Source: Opisthorchis felineus (taxonomy: Eukaryota > Platyhelminthes > Trematoda > Opisthorchiida > Opisthorchiidae). Taken from it: 64,000 bases of DNA. The stretch is taken from the NCBI GenBank assembly GCA_004794785.1, contig SJOL01006490.1, positions 623,225 to 687,224 of the forward strand. The letters are read 5' to 3'. A program made the translations under genes and the position numbers. The notes beneath the pieces were generated by a model. The model made no database searches, was not told the DNA's origin, and worked only from the letters and a program-made list of their open reading frames with translations. Below, piece after piece: positions 11,931-24,482 of this stretch. Every line of letters begins with the position of its first letter. Within the stretch, counting starts at the first letter, position 1.

Positions 11931-14227
11931 TCGCCTAAAGCTCTTGACTGCACTATTTACGGCTGCGGCCATCGAGGAACTAAGACTCTATGACAGACGG
12001 ACAAACAGGAAGAAAATGGAAATAAGCCATCATACAGTAGTATTGTAGTAGTATATTGTACCGATAAAATAGATCTCATGAATATCACTAAAATCGACAC
12101 ATGAGGCAGGCACTGCGCAGCAGGTGATGGAAGCCTCAAAAACAAAGTACCTGGCAAAATTGGGCCGGGGCAGGAGGAATGGTGTCCGAAAAACGTTATG
12201 AATGGAAAATAAGTGGAAAAGTTTGACTCAATCCCCGGTCCTTCAAATTTATGCTTAAAAGCATTTACAGTCAGAAAGCAGCGCGTGTCAATCGCTCTCT
12301 GTAGTATCAGGGCCGTGAGTACAATGCTTGAATTAGTCCGTCTAAGCCTTACAACCCGGCAGTTTGGATTCAGTCGGTCATTCTTTAGGCTAAATCTCTA
12401 GATCTTAAAAGGAACAATGAGATCTATTCCTCAATAAATAGTCGGCTTGTAAAATTAGTGAAAACAGACGCCTGGTGATTGAACAGTTCTACGCAATTTT
12501 ATGATTTAACTTTATGTTAAATCAGTTATTCATTGTCAGAGATGGTGAAGAACATATTCACTACCCGATAGTTTGACAATGTGTAAATTATGTCACAGTT
12601 TAGTTATGGGTAAGGAAAAATGTGTGTAGCTTACTCCGAAAAAGGTGTCTTAACCAATACCCTCGGAGAATACGAATCACGGAACCTTTGTCCCGAACAA
12701 CTGATAGGTAGAGAAACAAAATACTGAATTAGTAATGGCTTATGTGACTAATGTTCCAAACCTTGCGCCCGATGGGTCATATAGTTTATTTTTAGTGCAT
12801 GTTTCGGTCAGACATCACCAAACAGACGACAGCATGAGCGCTGTAAATCGATTATTCATGAGAAATGTTAAATGTATTTTGTCTCGGCAGTGAAACAGGG
12901 AAATACGCTATTACCATAGCTTTAATGAAAAGTGATGTTGTTTGGGATGTGCAGCTGAAAACGTAAGACCTTTTCTGTGTTATTTTTCTAATGGTACAAA
13001 GCAACGTTTTTGGCGTTGGTTTCCCGCTTGCAAAGCAATTTTACCCACTTCTAACATCAGAATCCCGTCATCAAAAATTTACTTGACATTTAATGTTGTC
13101 AAAATGAGGCACAGTGCCTTCCACAGTAGAGTTTTAAACCTGTCCTGCTGCCACTTAGAACCTAATCTAAATCAGAACAAGTTCCATCACAAAAGAGTAA
13201 ACCGAAATGTTGAAAAAAGTACGCCATATGTTCGGGTAAGCCTTATATCCAAAATAGTTGGTCTACGTGCTTTGTTTGCCAAACGGGTTTTCTTGATCTC
13301 CATTTCAGAGGCTTGTTTTATGCTGAGTAGGTTTTGAAATGTTATTTGGAAGTTTTACCAGCTAGGGGAAATGCTCGGAAACTTCTCGAGCCCGAAAAAG
13401 TCTTTTCCACCAGATTACATGTTGGAGAAACACAGTATTCTTTGGTCAGAACAGTTTTCTAATGATGTTGATGTTACTGATGGTGTCTGTGAGAAAGCCC
13501 TAGGAAGATTAACGTAGGAGGCGCCAATTGGCAATGGATTTACGGTGACGTAATCATTCCGACTGTCCCCACACACCAGCCGCATTAGCTACGTCTGGTT
13601 TTGAAGACATAGTATATATGTTGGCTTCCCCTGCTTTCTGCACCCGCCTTACTGGTTGCTTTTCTGTTTGCCTGCCCGACACGAGGAAAGTCCCGGATTT
13701 TGTGCAATAGGCTTACCCGATAATACCTTCAAATAAACTGCCTCTATAACAGTTTGATAAACAATATTGTTTCCACTGCGACTAATTTAGTTCGGCACTC
13801 GACTAAGACACCGATCCGTTCACTACAGACTGACTAGGTATGATGTTACTGAGGTAGAAAAGAACCAATTTACGTCCTGTGATTATTACTAAAACCATCT
13901 GCGAAAGATCAGCTCACCAAATTAAAAAGGCGCAACCTATTCAGAGTACTGTCCATACTGCTCTATAAATGCGGAACACATTCAAGTATCTCAACTAAAG
14001 TTCTAAAATACAGTGTTCATCACGTCCGATATGCGGACTGCCGCGTCACAACTCTACTACAAATGGGCGTGGCGTAACGCGGCCTACGTAGTAAATCTGT
14101 AGTGAAACGCTCCCACATATTACTGGTTGGTTAATTGATTACTGCTACACAGTTGTCCCAGCAGTTTTAGTTGGTGCGATCTTCAAGATATCACAAGGAG
14201 TTAACATCTTCTAGACGGACGGCACTA
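11931..14227. other. No recognisable gene
   Basis: Mixed-composition sequence with no identified coding region. A 131-codon open stretch at 12942-13337 (plus) has no family resemblance and no obvious splice signals. It is treated as chance. Confidence 0.4.
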
Positions 14228-14395
14228 CCTCTAAAGTTGCTGAAAACCCCTCGATAGCCCACGACAGGTTTTGTTCTTCTAGGGCTTCGTGAGGTGGGCA
14301 CATTCCCCGAGTTTTCGCTAAACTGGCATTCTACTTAAAATCAGCTCGTACGCAGTTGCGGAAACAGACTCATTTGCGGACCAGTTTGGTTTTCA
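14228..14395 (-). repeat. Dispersed hammerhead-bearing repeat, copy 4 (left arm of an inverted pair)
   Basis: Antisense module. On the minus strand it has stem I pieces GAAAACTC and GGGGTTTTC, a CTCACGA core, a damaged stem II (AGCCC and AGAACA) and AAAACCTGTCGTGGGC in place of the AAACCGGTCGTGGGC consensus. The joint with the CAAATGAGT-like block runs to about 14390. It is followed within 30 bp by a sense copy, forming an inverted pair with the hammerhead ends outward. Confidence 0.65.
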
Positions 14396-14420
14396 ATAAC
14401 CTTATGAATGACAATGTACT

Positions 14421-14655
14421 ATGATCTCTTGAATATCCTACAAACTGTAACATCAGGCGAGCTTTGCTCAGCACATTTAGCTAAAGAATAATATAAGTGA
14501 GGGTTTCGCCAAAAGCAGCTTGGTTTGAAAATTAATGTATTTTGGGTTCAGTAGAACATAAGGTTAACGAAGACTGTGCGACTGTACCTACCTAATGAGC
14601 CCCAGGAAGAGTGAAGCCAGTGGGGTCTACTGTCAAAGAGTCTCCAGTAGTGTGT
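14421..14655 (+). repeat. Dispersed hammerhead-bearing repeat, copy 5 (right arm of an inverted pair)
   Basis: Sense copy. The diverged 'A' part (ATGATCTCTTGAATATCC, ACATCAGGCGAGC, GCTCAGCACATTTAGC) lies at 14421-14510. The hammerhead module at about 14550-14655 begins AACATAAGGTTAACG. The core is CTAATGA at 14592-14598, then GCCCCAGGAAGAGT and GAAGCC where GAAACC is expected. The stem III palindrome is lost. The CTAATGA core differs from CUGAUGA at G5 and is shared with copies near 32.1 and 49.4 kb. Confidence 0.65.
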
Positions 14656-17167
14656 TCCATCTGGATATAAGTGACCTTCTCACCATATTAGACACTATGT
14701 TACTACGAGGTCTTACGTTAAATCCAGAAAGCTCCAGCCAGCAAACAAAATCGTTTTCAAGTGTCACGTAAACGGTCCCTTCAAGCCTACCTGAGAACGA
14801 ACGACCACACGTGGCTGAGTTTTTCAGGACCCAGCAACAAAACTTCAGCATAAACATGCAACTGAAATTTGATCCCAGGGCGCAGTACTCTCCAGGTCAG
14901 CAGCTACGATTCCAGACTATCCAGATGAAACAGCCTATTTATCAGTTTTTAGGTTCCTTAAACAAGCCAACAGTTACATGGCCAAACAGCAAAACCAGTG
15001 TGCATTCTCTCATTGAGGAGGGGCAACATCAATATTTTGGTTTCACAGAATTGTAAAGTAACCTGGAGAGCTTTTGCCGTGTGAAATACGCAAACTCGCC
15101 CAACGGTAGTGAGTCACAGTAAGGTCTTGAAAAGCTAGAAAAATCAATTCTTGAGCAAAACAGGTAGTGCTGCACAAATTTATAAGTAAATTGACGGTAT
15201 ATCCGTCAGGTCTAATAGATAGTACGTGCAAATCACCAGGGAACACTTTTCGACTTCTCGCACTGACTTAAAGAAACACTGTAAATAGCGGTAACTTTGG
15301 CACTCCACTTGGCACCAAGAAACACTCACCAATATCCACATTCATATGCAATTTCTATAAACGTGCACACATCCTAGTACTCTGTTCTAAAGTAGTCCGA
15401 ATATAGCCGGATGGCATGGTTTTCAGGAACTGCCAAGTTTCCAACTGGATATACTTGTTGATCTGATAAGGCCTAATCATCAAAATGACAGTTGCATTAT
15501 TTTACATTCAGATTCACAACTGATTATTAAACCGGGTGTGCAACAAGTGGAGCCATCTTAGCAAACTAAGGGTCAGCCTCTTAGGTCAGCCACTCATTTC
15601 GCAGCACGAATACCTCTCCTGATCAAATATTTTGGAATACTCCGTATAAGGTTATGGTCCTAACAAACGAACGGCACTCATGGGAAACAGTCCATCCACT
15701 CATAGTTGGGGATTTCCCCTTAAAAGACAGGTGAACTAGCTCAAATACTACCCGCAAGTACCGTCTACAGAAGCACTGACTTTCAAACGACTTAATGAAA
15801 ATGATGATAAGGAAGACTCACGGAATGTCCAATGTCTTCCTACTTTGAAGCCGCTGAACCGGATTTTGAATGTTTGCGGTCCGACGGGATATTGAAAGAA
15901 ATGACCTTAAGGCTGAAAAACGTCCACAGATGGTCACTGGAAAAAACGGTCTTGAATGTACACAGAAGACGTGCATGAAGGAAAATCAGACACCAGACAT
16001 CATTGGATGAAGAATTATACAGATCAGTTACAGGTTAAAACGAGTGCACCATAAATGACTGTCAAATATGTACTGATTCTCGCACATAGCGGCAAAACAG
16101 TACTAAAAATTGGAGGAATTCGTTACAAACTTATCGTTTTTGTAACGCTTTATCATCAGGATGCCTCCGTTGTTTGGATAGGAATGCAAATACATCAATC
16201 TAGGCAATAGCTGGCTTATAGCAGTATAAACACCTTGCACCTAGAGAGAGGAAAAACGTAGGTTCTGCTGATGAACGAGTAAATACTGTTGATACTATCT
16301 TGAGGTCAGTCAATAATTCACTGAAACACTGAAGCTGCTGACGTAACTTTGAGAAACAGAATGTTTCTATATGGGAAGCTAGCTTCCTTGTTGCTAGGAT
16401 ACGACCAAGTTAGTTACGGGCAGCTCCTAACGACTGTCTGCGTATCGCAGCTTGTTGAGTTTGATTGCCATTTGTCTGCGTTTCTGCGCACTTTTTGCTT
16501 GGAATGTTGCGTATGGTGTGCTGATTTTTTATATTGGTCGAAAATCTCTATATCGGGTTCGTTCACACATTTTAGCTTCAGGGCTGTAAATTAAGTCTGA
16601 ACGCATATGCCATTCAAAATTTCATCCTGCAAGTAAAGTCAGCCAATCCTGAAACCCTAGAAATGTCGTGCAGCCATGATATTCCGGTCTGGAATCTTTG
16701 GCAGCGCGCATCTCACAAATGTGTGGGGAGATCAGCCCTCTGGTGGGTAGTTGGGGATTATACTATGCCATAGCAAGTAGCCAATCAACAGTATGTTCAA
16801 CTTGCACTCAGAGTGGATATATATGCGTGTATTGTTCTGAGTACCTTTCGGCACCATCGTCCTAAAAATGACGAAAACGTCAACCACAAGGTCGGTGCAA
16901 TACCGACAGGTCATCCATCACCACAGTGACGGTGTGTTAATGGGCGGATCCCGGTATAACTTGCATGTTCCTAGGCTGGTGGGGTAAGATATTATACTAT
17001 TAATTACGGAGAAGATGGATAAGGCCAGAATGTCGATACCAAGCAGATAACTAATTGCAGTCTTCAGGAAAAACCGTTACTTGGGGAGATAGTCAACACC
17101 TGATCACTTAATGAATTGCCCTATGCCCTGTCTAACGGTGAATTAATCATACTGCTGCTCGAACACC
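14656..17167. other. No recognisable gene
   Basis: Several open stretches of 65-81 codons occur on both strands, none resembling a known family. No repeat family was recognised. Confidence 0.4.
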
Positions 17168-17230
17168 TGTAGCTGAGCAGCATCATGTTCCCTTACCAAG
17201 CAGAAGGTCGCGGGTTCAAAATATTCCAGA
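17168..17230 (+). repeat. tRNA-like sequence, SINE head or tRNA pseudogene
   Basis: TGTAGCTGAGCAGCATC resembles a tRNA D-arm and A box. CCCTTACCAAGCAGAAGG resembles an anticodon arm. GGTCGCGGGTTCAAAA (17207-17222) is a good B box and T-arm start. The acceptor stem cannot be closed and the T arm is disrupted after TTCAAA, so a functional tRNA is unlikely. Downstream sequence could be a SINE body but no family match was established. Confidence 0.5.
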
Positions 17231-17313
17231 AGTTGCCTTGAGTTACATGGACTGGTAAAAAAAGGAAGACATAGGTAGGCGGGTAAACAAAAAGAGAATA
17301 AATTAGTTCTTCC

Positions 17314-17520
17314 TGATTACTCACTAGGTTGCTGGAATCTTTTCAATACCCCATTACCTGTTTTGGCCTTCTTCGGAATCATCAAGTAAGCGTAGTTTCC
17401 AGGTTTCACTCAACTTTTTTCTCTAGCTGATCACTCTGCAAGCAAGTAGCACACTACTCTCATTTGTAAATTAAACAGGAAGCTTAACTGAATCCTATCA
17501 GAGGTATCTCATGAACCAGA
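17314..17520 (-). repeat. Dispersed hammerhead-bearing repeat, copy 6
   Basis: Antisense copy. The module at 17317-17415 has a TTGATGA core (17379-17385, C3 changed to T), stem II TTCC and GGCC around GAAGAA, AAAAC in place of GAAAC, and a broken stem III (ACAGGT). The 'A' part with a TGAATCC-like block continues to about 17520. It retains G5, like copies 1 and 3, in contrast to the CTAATGA copies. Confidence 0.6.
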
Positions 17521-19009
17521 GTTTCAGAAGGGTTTCATTTGTGACTCCCGTTGGCAAATGAGAGCATTTCGCTGGAAATAATTCTCTTCCCTATGGGGAA
17601 CAAATTTTTATTTGTCTAACAGGTTATAGCCAACTTTAAAACATTTATGAAAAGTTGATGAACATTGTCCAGTTGCAATGCATTTCTCGTGCCAAGGCAT
17701 TTTGTTGTATACAAACCAATATTATGATGGCGACAAACACATAAGTTTCTGTCTGATTCCACCTACATTTTAGTTTGAACAAACCATCGGATCAGCGTTT
17801 AACGGAAGTCTTGGAGTGCAGAGGAGTGCCATTAAATATCGTGGCTTTGGTTTAAATTTGTCTTGTTCATCTGACGTTACTCTATACCCGCCGTTCTTAG
17901 GCAGAATAAGTATTCTGAAGAGGAAAAATAATGCAGTTGCTCTTCTTTAAGGTATTGATGTAAGGAAAGAATACTTTCGCAGCCGGAGTGGTTTTTATAG
18001 AACCAAAGTGGCCTAATAAGGATGCAGTACGTATACTTTGGTTGTTATGAAATAACTCTGATCAATTTGTTACGTTAGTGTTGCTGCCGGCAGCCCTCCT
18101 GTTAGCCTTATTGCGCTCACGAATATCCCGAGCTTCATCAACAAACGTGATGAGCTGGAAAGAATCTAGGGTCTTAATGTGTTTGCAGCATGAGATTTCG
18201 GAAATGTAATGGAGAATTCGCTCCGTAAGTGACGAGCCTCTGAAGTAACTGGTGAGAGAGTCGTTCGATCGTGATCAAGGAAATGCAAGCAGTTGGTGTA
18301 ATGTAGAATAATTTGGGAAATTTATGAGTTCTTTCCTTCTTCAGTGCCCAGTTTTTCGGAATCCATCGACAACATTAAACATCTTTATAATTGAAAACTC
18401 CATAGCATACTCGAAAGGTTCCAACTGTCCTCTATAAACTTGTTTACCAAAAGCTTTCCTCCAACGGCAAATCATCTGTGTTCTGTGCAGATATCGGTAT
18501 GACCGCAAAGTCGTTAGATCAACAACATCATCCAACAATGGCTTTTAGGTGCTACCACCAAAAACTCTCAGTTTGAAAATCTAGTTACTTTTATCTTTAT
18601 GTGAAGACATTCCGATGGAGTTAAGAATTGCCGTCCTTAAAACTGAGCAACAAAAACTCTAACATAAACAGGTACTGTTTAAAAAATGAAGCTGTTCTTA
18701 GTGTACTCAACTCATCTGGCGTAATTGTAGACGCAAGTTAGTTATGGAGACTGGTATGGGACGGTATTTAAGAAACTATTCTGCTGTGAACTATGACAAC
18801 TCACCCAAAAAAACGTTCCGGTTTGACTAAAGCCAAGAAACGTCCTCAGTCAGTAAGAACCCGTGTGACACAAACTGAAAAACACTGGAAAGATTATAAT
18901 CCTCAAAAAAATGCACTTCTAGTGCAACATTGCAAACGGTACCAAATGCGAATACTATAAAGGAAATTTGGCGCTTGAGTTCACATAACACCGTCGCTGC
19001 TTCAGAACG
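17521..19009. other. Mostly unassigned, weak coding-like stretch on the minus strand
   Basis: No identified gene. On the minus strand, 18248-18074 reads as an open 58-codon stretch preceded by CTCTCTCACCAG (acceptor-like) and followed by GTAACA (weak donor). A separate open stretch lies at 18341-18538. Neither resembles a known family. They are noted as a finding, not called as genes. Confidence 0.3.
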
Positions 19010-19900
19010 AAAAACTCAATACCCGGTATCTTCTGCGAGTAGATAGAACGTAAGGCAAAGGACTACAACCAGGAAGTATTCTTCGACCGCGATGCTTTAG
19101 CATACGTCGCTGAGAGCAGCGAGTTAAATTTAACGATAAGCCACCTCTACTACTAGTAAGCTAGATGATCTTATCGACCGGGTAACCATCCAAGAAAGTA
19201 CGCCAAATAAGGTCAAGCGCAAGTCGTCCATGTATGGTAGTTTTCACTTGGCAAAGGTACTTGCGGATCCCCTCACTTGATTGCACTCTTTTGAGAAGAA
19301 CGAAAGCTTTCGCAATAATAAAAAGCCTTGTTGTTTGATTCCGCGCTTGTAACCGGCAGCAGATATCTTCAGGTAAACGGTGCACCAAGGCATGGAAATT
19401 ATCATGACCACTTGGAAGGAAACAATTTGCTACATTTTAGCTGACAAGGATTTTATCGGAAACGTTTTTACTTTGCTAGCCTTGTAGAAGTCAGAGCACT
19501 CTGGGTTGCAGCCGGGGTCCTGCAACATGACAATGCTGAGATTTTTGTCGACCTCAGCAGGGTTTTTGATAAGGTGATCTGAAGAGAACTGAGTGCCTAC
19601 CCCTCATATCAGGCTACTTAGTCAAGCGGCACTTTTGGGTCACTGTCGAAGAAGAGTCTACCAGAAAATGTGTCCAGGATGGCTTCCTACAAGCATAAGT
19701 CTTCTGCCTACTACTATCTGTATACTACAATACTGACATTTTAACACCAGTCTGGTCAGTGTGCACCACTGACGCGGACAAGATTATACTATGAGGGAAA
19801 CCAAAATTTCAGCACATTACTCTTCTCATACAGGCGTAGAAAAGAGGAAACCTACTATCGCGTGCTCACAAACGAAGAGTGAAGCTGGAAGCTCTTTTTC
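19010..19900 (+). pseudogene. Decayed non-LTR retrotransposon (CR1/jockey-like) reverse transcriptase
   Basis: Frameshifted and stop-containing remnant of a LINE pol, readable piecewise on the plus strand. An LAKVLADPL block lies near 19240-19268. LEGNNLL and QGF-RKR blocks near 19412-19470 match the pre-motif '(E)NNLL..QHGFR' region. FVDLSRVFDKV at 19544-19576 is RT motif A with its catalytic D. A frame-shifted block follows with DGF-QA-V, LLLSVYYNTDIL and TDADK near 19660-19780, corresponding to GxPQGS, the SVYINDIL block and the YADD box, in which the catalytic DD is damaged. No endonuclease domain was recognised. The 5' limit is uncertain (19010-19150), and the 3' limit is set where similarity fades. 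It is dead by stops, shifts and the broken YADD box. Confidence 0.7.
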
Positions 19901-22406
19901 ATCTCAGTGGAATGCTAAACAGGTTGTCCCAATGTGTCATTGTATCGGGGGCATACCAGCCGCCGTGCGCAGCTTACCTCGACAAACTTTAAAGGCCATT
20001 AGGCCACACAGTTTCGGCTACGTCTAAAGTACTGTGAACGTGTAGCAGAGCCCCATTGGTTGGGGTAACTGCATTAGATTTAAAGCTCAAAGAGTGCGGC
20101 TAGAATTATCTTCATTGACATCAAAATTCCGGGTTAACAGGTCTGATTTGGATGCCTGAGTGGTTTTTTGCAACATAATTATAATTTCGAATATGATCTG
20201 ATCAGGCAATCGCAGATAAGAAAAATGTCCTGAGCCAAAATCGAGCCAAACCAACTCGAAAAAATAACTCTATAAAAACAAGGTGCTTCTAAGCCCTCAA
20301 CCATGCTTAGGTTCTCATCTTATAAAACTTGATTTCTGCCGTTGTAGCGGAATAGAACAACTAGGGTGTGTAGCTCCAGTCTCCATGCTGATGATCAAGC
20401 AACACAAATAACTATGATGACGGGGCTAGACCAAACGTTCCTAACTATCAAGTACCAACTAAATGCTGAATGCTTCTCGCTGCTTTATCCTGTGGGAATA
20501 AAATTAAAATCTGAATTCTTGTTGCGTAACAATTAAAGCATTCCTTCCTAACACCCTAGACCCACGATGCAATGGAGTGTTACGTAAAAGACTGATACGG
20601 CTATCATTCCCATCCCACCTCACACTAATAACCGTATTTCTATTTCCTTTCGGAGTTAATTGGATGTGTGAATTGGCTTTCTCCTGCAACCAGAAAAAAC
20701 TCTAAAAGGAATTTTATTTGCTCAATTGCACATGATTTTCTAAGAACCCAGACATCGGAAGGACTGTAAGATGCAACAGTTGTTGACCAAATGAGGCAGT
20801 CAGCAATTCAAATTTGAGTGCCTTTTTAAACATCCTGTTCTGCCACAAAGTCGGTGAAACGCTTCCCCAAGTGGATTAACTTCAATCAAAACGGATCAGT
20901 TGTTGCACACCAAAACGATATTTTCCAAATCCGGTCAGTCAAGTTGTGATCATTTTACTGTCAAAATAGCAGACACCGTCGTGGATGGAAACATAAATTG
21001 AGTGAAAATTTAGTAATTTGCTGTCAGAGCGTTCGACGCAATGCTATTGGACTTTATTCACCGTCATGGTGAACAAATGGCAGCGAATTCGGTATACCGT
21101 AGACTAACGTTAATTTTAAAATGGATTCAGATTGCATTTAGATAAATGGAACCGACTGAGAAGTCACTGTTCCAGAGAAATTTAAAATCAGTCGATAGAC
21201 TGCCTCCAAAACGGTTCAATGTATTTTGCGGTACTTAGCAGATGTGGAAAAATAACGACTGAGAATAATACGTACCTTTTATTTATTATTCGTAGCTTTT
21301 ATTGAAAGTCAACATAAACGCATTCGGAGACCTTACCCTTAACCAGTCTGCCATGTCAAAAATAGTACGCACTCTTTTAGGCTTAGATAAGCAAGCAAGG
21401 CAGGAAAACGCACTCACCCAGTTATACACTAATGATTCTCCCCAACTGGTGACCAAGTGCTCGCAAACAACTTGCTAAGCTCTGGAAACACGACAAAATC
21501 CGAGTTACAGACAGTCAGAGGTATAACAAATACATACCTATTTGGTGAATCATTCTGCCTTCGGAAGTGCCATCCTCTAGTTTATCCTTACGTAACAGAG
21601 CAAACAAAGCGGATCACAAAAATTAGGTCCTTGAAAATCTCAACAACGGGCAATGTGTACCTGTAGGTAAATGTAAGTCAAACACACTACTCCCAATAAA
21701 ATCAAGTCTAAAGCGAGTAACGATCAAGGAGCGGCTCGTTAAGACTTTCTGTTTTTCCTTCATTTATAAGAGCAACCAAACATCGAGAAAATTCGATACG
21801 CCAAACATTCACAAGGAGGCATTGTAATCAGACCAGTCGTGAATTATAAAATCACTTTGGCTTATAGACCTGAAAAATTTCTAAGAAAAGCTGGAGGTCG
21901 TTTTGGTTTTGTCAAAAAACTTAGCCAAAAAACCACACAATAGCGAAATCTCTCCCCTAGCATTAAAAGCCTCGAAATTTCGCACCATTGTTAGAACGAA
22001 ATGCCTCTTCAGCTGCACGCACTAACAACGGTGAGTGTTGGGGAATGAGCTTCGTCTACACTCAACTTACTTCACATTCAAACAGACCTTATACCGCTAA
22101 ACAGGTGGAGTAACTATATGCTTTTCAGTCGTACCAACCATTGCAAAATTTTCTCCATCATTCAGAAAAATCTGTGATTATTTGGCTCTCAAATCCGTCA
22201 CTTATTTGATGGTGTTATGTTTACGACAAATGTGTGATTGTGCAGCGGGAATCTTTAGAAGATTTGCTACATTTTATGAACGCACGTTGCAGTGGTGTGA
22301 GCTCCCAATGTGAATTACAAAGCAAGGACTGTTTCCTCAGCCTTTTGGACTTTCTTGTTACTGCCAAAGAATCCAGCTGTGTTGAAACTGTATATCATTA
22401 ACCAAC
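19901..22406. other. No recognisable gene
   Basis: No assigned feature. A short plus-strand stretch near 20388-20480 contains LHADDQATQI, reminiscent of a YADD box, but it has no supporting context and lies too far from the LINE RT at 19 kb to be its own YADD. It is not called. Confidence 0.35.
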
Positions 22407-22862
22407 TCATTCTGGATGAAAGCTGGTTTGCTTTTCATGTCGTCCTTTGAGCATGAAAAGACCCGTGTGTTCAAAATGCACGGCACATTGGCAGACACCT
22501 GGTACAACGATTGTCGTTGTCCCGTTTGCTGAGCTGGGCAAGTTGGTTGCAAACGTTCCGTCATTAACTGGGGTAACATCATCAATGCGTGATGAGCTGG
22601 CGGTGTGTCGTATTGCGTCGGTGTGTAGGCGTTCAGAAGTGCTGTGTCTGTGCTTGTATGTGTCTTGTTGACGCGGGGGAAGATGGCCTCTAATTATGAC
22701 TGTCCGTTTTGACAGCCGGTCTATTTTGTTGGATGGTTTGCTAGTTCCCTGCTCGAGCGGCGTCCAGATGACCTTTGAATCTGACCTATCCGATTCATTC
22801 TGCGCGACTTCTGATTTGTATATACCACGGTTATCCAAATGTACCGGATTTATTTTATCCAG
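22407..22862 (-). CDS. Unidentified open reading frame (possible exon)
   Basis: A minus-strand frame of about 151 codons, one of the longest open stretches outside the transposon remnants. It begins after a TAG with LDKINPVHLDNRG and ends at a TGA. It is rich in Ser, Thr, Asp and Arg and looks disordered (EQGTSKPSNKIDRLSKRT, HTASSSRIDDVTPVNDG). No domain is recognised. There is no ATG near the start, so if real it would be an exon, and TAG just before CTG could be an acceptor AG although the pyrimidine tract is poor. The opposite strand is also open over 22447-22671 and 22696-22980, which weakens the call because both-strand openness can arise from composition alone. Confidence 0.25.
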   Translation of the reverse strand: MDKINPVHLDNRGIYKSEVAQNESDRSDSKVIWTPLEQGTSKPSNKIDRLSKRTVIIRGHLPPRQQDTYKHRHSTSERLHTDAIRHTASSSRIDDVTPVNDGTFATNLPSSANGTTTIVVPGVCQCAVHFEHTGLFMLKGRHEKQTSFHPE

Positions 22863-24447
22863 CTATCATCGGTGCAAAAATCGAGCCACTCCGGATATTG
22901 TGACAATTATACATCCTTCACTGCACACCCACTCATTAAGACGCAATTTTATTTTAAATACGGCCACCAATCACCAATAGGAAAGGACAGTGGTTGATTA
23001 CTATGTCCTTGAGGCATTCATAAAACACAAACTTTGATGCGCAGCATAAACTGCTGCAGCTAACAACCTACCCAAAATTATTCTGACACCATCAAACTTT
23101 CGTTGCTATTAAGTCCTCTTATAAGTAAGATACCGGGCTGTCCCCCTGTAAACTCTCCTATTTTCAGTCTTTGCTTCTCAACTTTCAATCAGGTTATCTA
23201 CTACACAATGAGCTCATTTAACTCTAACTCAAAACATTGGCATTCTCAACTTACCCCGCTGTTTTTTACCCTTCTCTGAGAAAGAAAGTAAATACTGGCA
23301 TACCTATTTGTTTGTTGTCATGGTGGTTGGCAGTAGCACCCGACAGTGACCACATTAACACGGTCAGGGTAAAATTACGGAACTGTTTCACCCGCTTATT
23401 GCATGAAGCAACAGCTGAATGGATGTTTGGACAGGTAGTCGTCCGGAAAACAGTGAGTGGGTTAGAAAAAGCGTGATGTTCCGCGACATTATAAAATCCT
23501 TTATAGCAACAAACAACTAATTCTGCAGTGCAAATTGGAAAATGAACATGCTACCTTGATTTAGTATGGAATGTGGTCCTTGTTTAGAGATTCGGCACGC
23601 TCACCGATCATGGTATAATGAAATGTGATGGGTGGTAAATTATCAACATGCCCCTGACTCTTGGAAAATCATTCTGCAGTTTTTGGCGTGATGACAAGCG
23701 TTTCTGTAATAAATTGGGCGAGACAATTCTCCAAGTGCCATTCTGTCTACTGAAAGACTATACTTCCTTTGACTAGAAAGAAGGTCGCTCAAAAGAAGAA
23801 CTGATCTATCTATAGTGAAGCTGCCTCTTGAAAGTATACGTTAACATGAGGAAAGATTTATCGCCCTATATTCCCTTCGAACATCGTCAACTAAATGTCG
23901 ACAATTGTCGTTAAGTATAAATCCGATCAACGTAAAACCATTTTGAAGAGTTGGAGGGTCCTAACAACACACGCCATTGTTTCATCATATTCCTGCATCT
24001 GGGAAAAATAGTGGGATCCAAGTCTTCCGGAATACTCGCCTTCGATGTTGATAACAGCTTTGTATATTCCAGCCATGCATGCCTGCAATGCAGACATACA
24101 TTGCTTAGTCGAGTACTGGCAAGTTAAACTATGACTGCCTACGTGCTGCAGAAAATTTTTCTACTTTGTTTCCGGCAGACCAAGTTGAGAAATAACCTAG
24201 GCAAGACTCCGCCTATGTTTTCTAATGATACCCTGCTCCTTCCGCTTTTTTACTAGTTAGCATAATATGTTTACTCAAGTTCAAAATTTTGTCCAGACAT
24301 GAATATTTCATTACAAACGGTAAACCATATACACTGGAAATCGGCTGCCGCCAGGAAGACTATATATGCTAAAGTTTCAATATCAATAAGTAAGCCATAG
24401 TGTATGTAGGTGGTATGCTGTGGTGTAGCCGTGACAGTCACTAGAAG
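22863..24447. other. No recognisable gene
   Basis: AT-rich sequence with short open stretches only. No repeats or domains recognised. Confidence 0.4.
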
Positions 24448-24482
24448 TTTCGCTGAATCTCTCGTTTATTGCGTCCTTTGGC
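24448..24482 (-). repeat. Small fragment of the dispersed repeat ('A' part)
   Basis: TTTCGCTGAATCTCTCGTTT on the plus strand matches the antisense 'A' block found at about 9063, 26830, 31910, 49218 and 49518. Only about 35 bp is recognisable. It is a short relic or a partial match. Confidence 0.35.

Noticed and set aside
20388..20480. LHADDQATQI resembling an RT YADD box
   Set aside because: No other RT blocks lie around it, and the LINE at 19 kb already has its own degraded YADD position near 19760.
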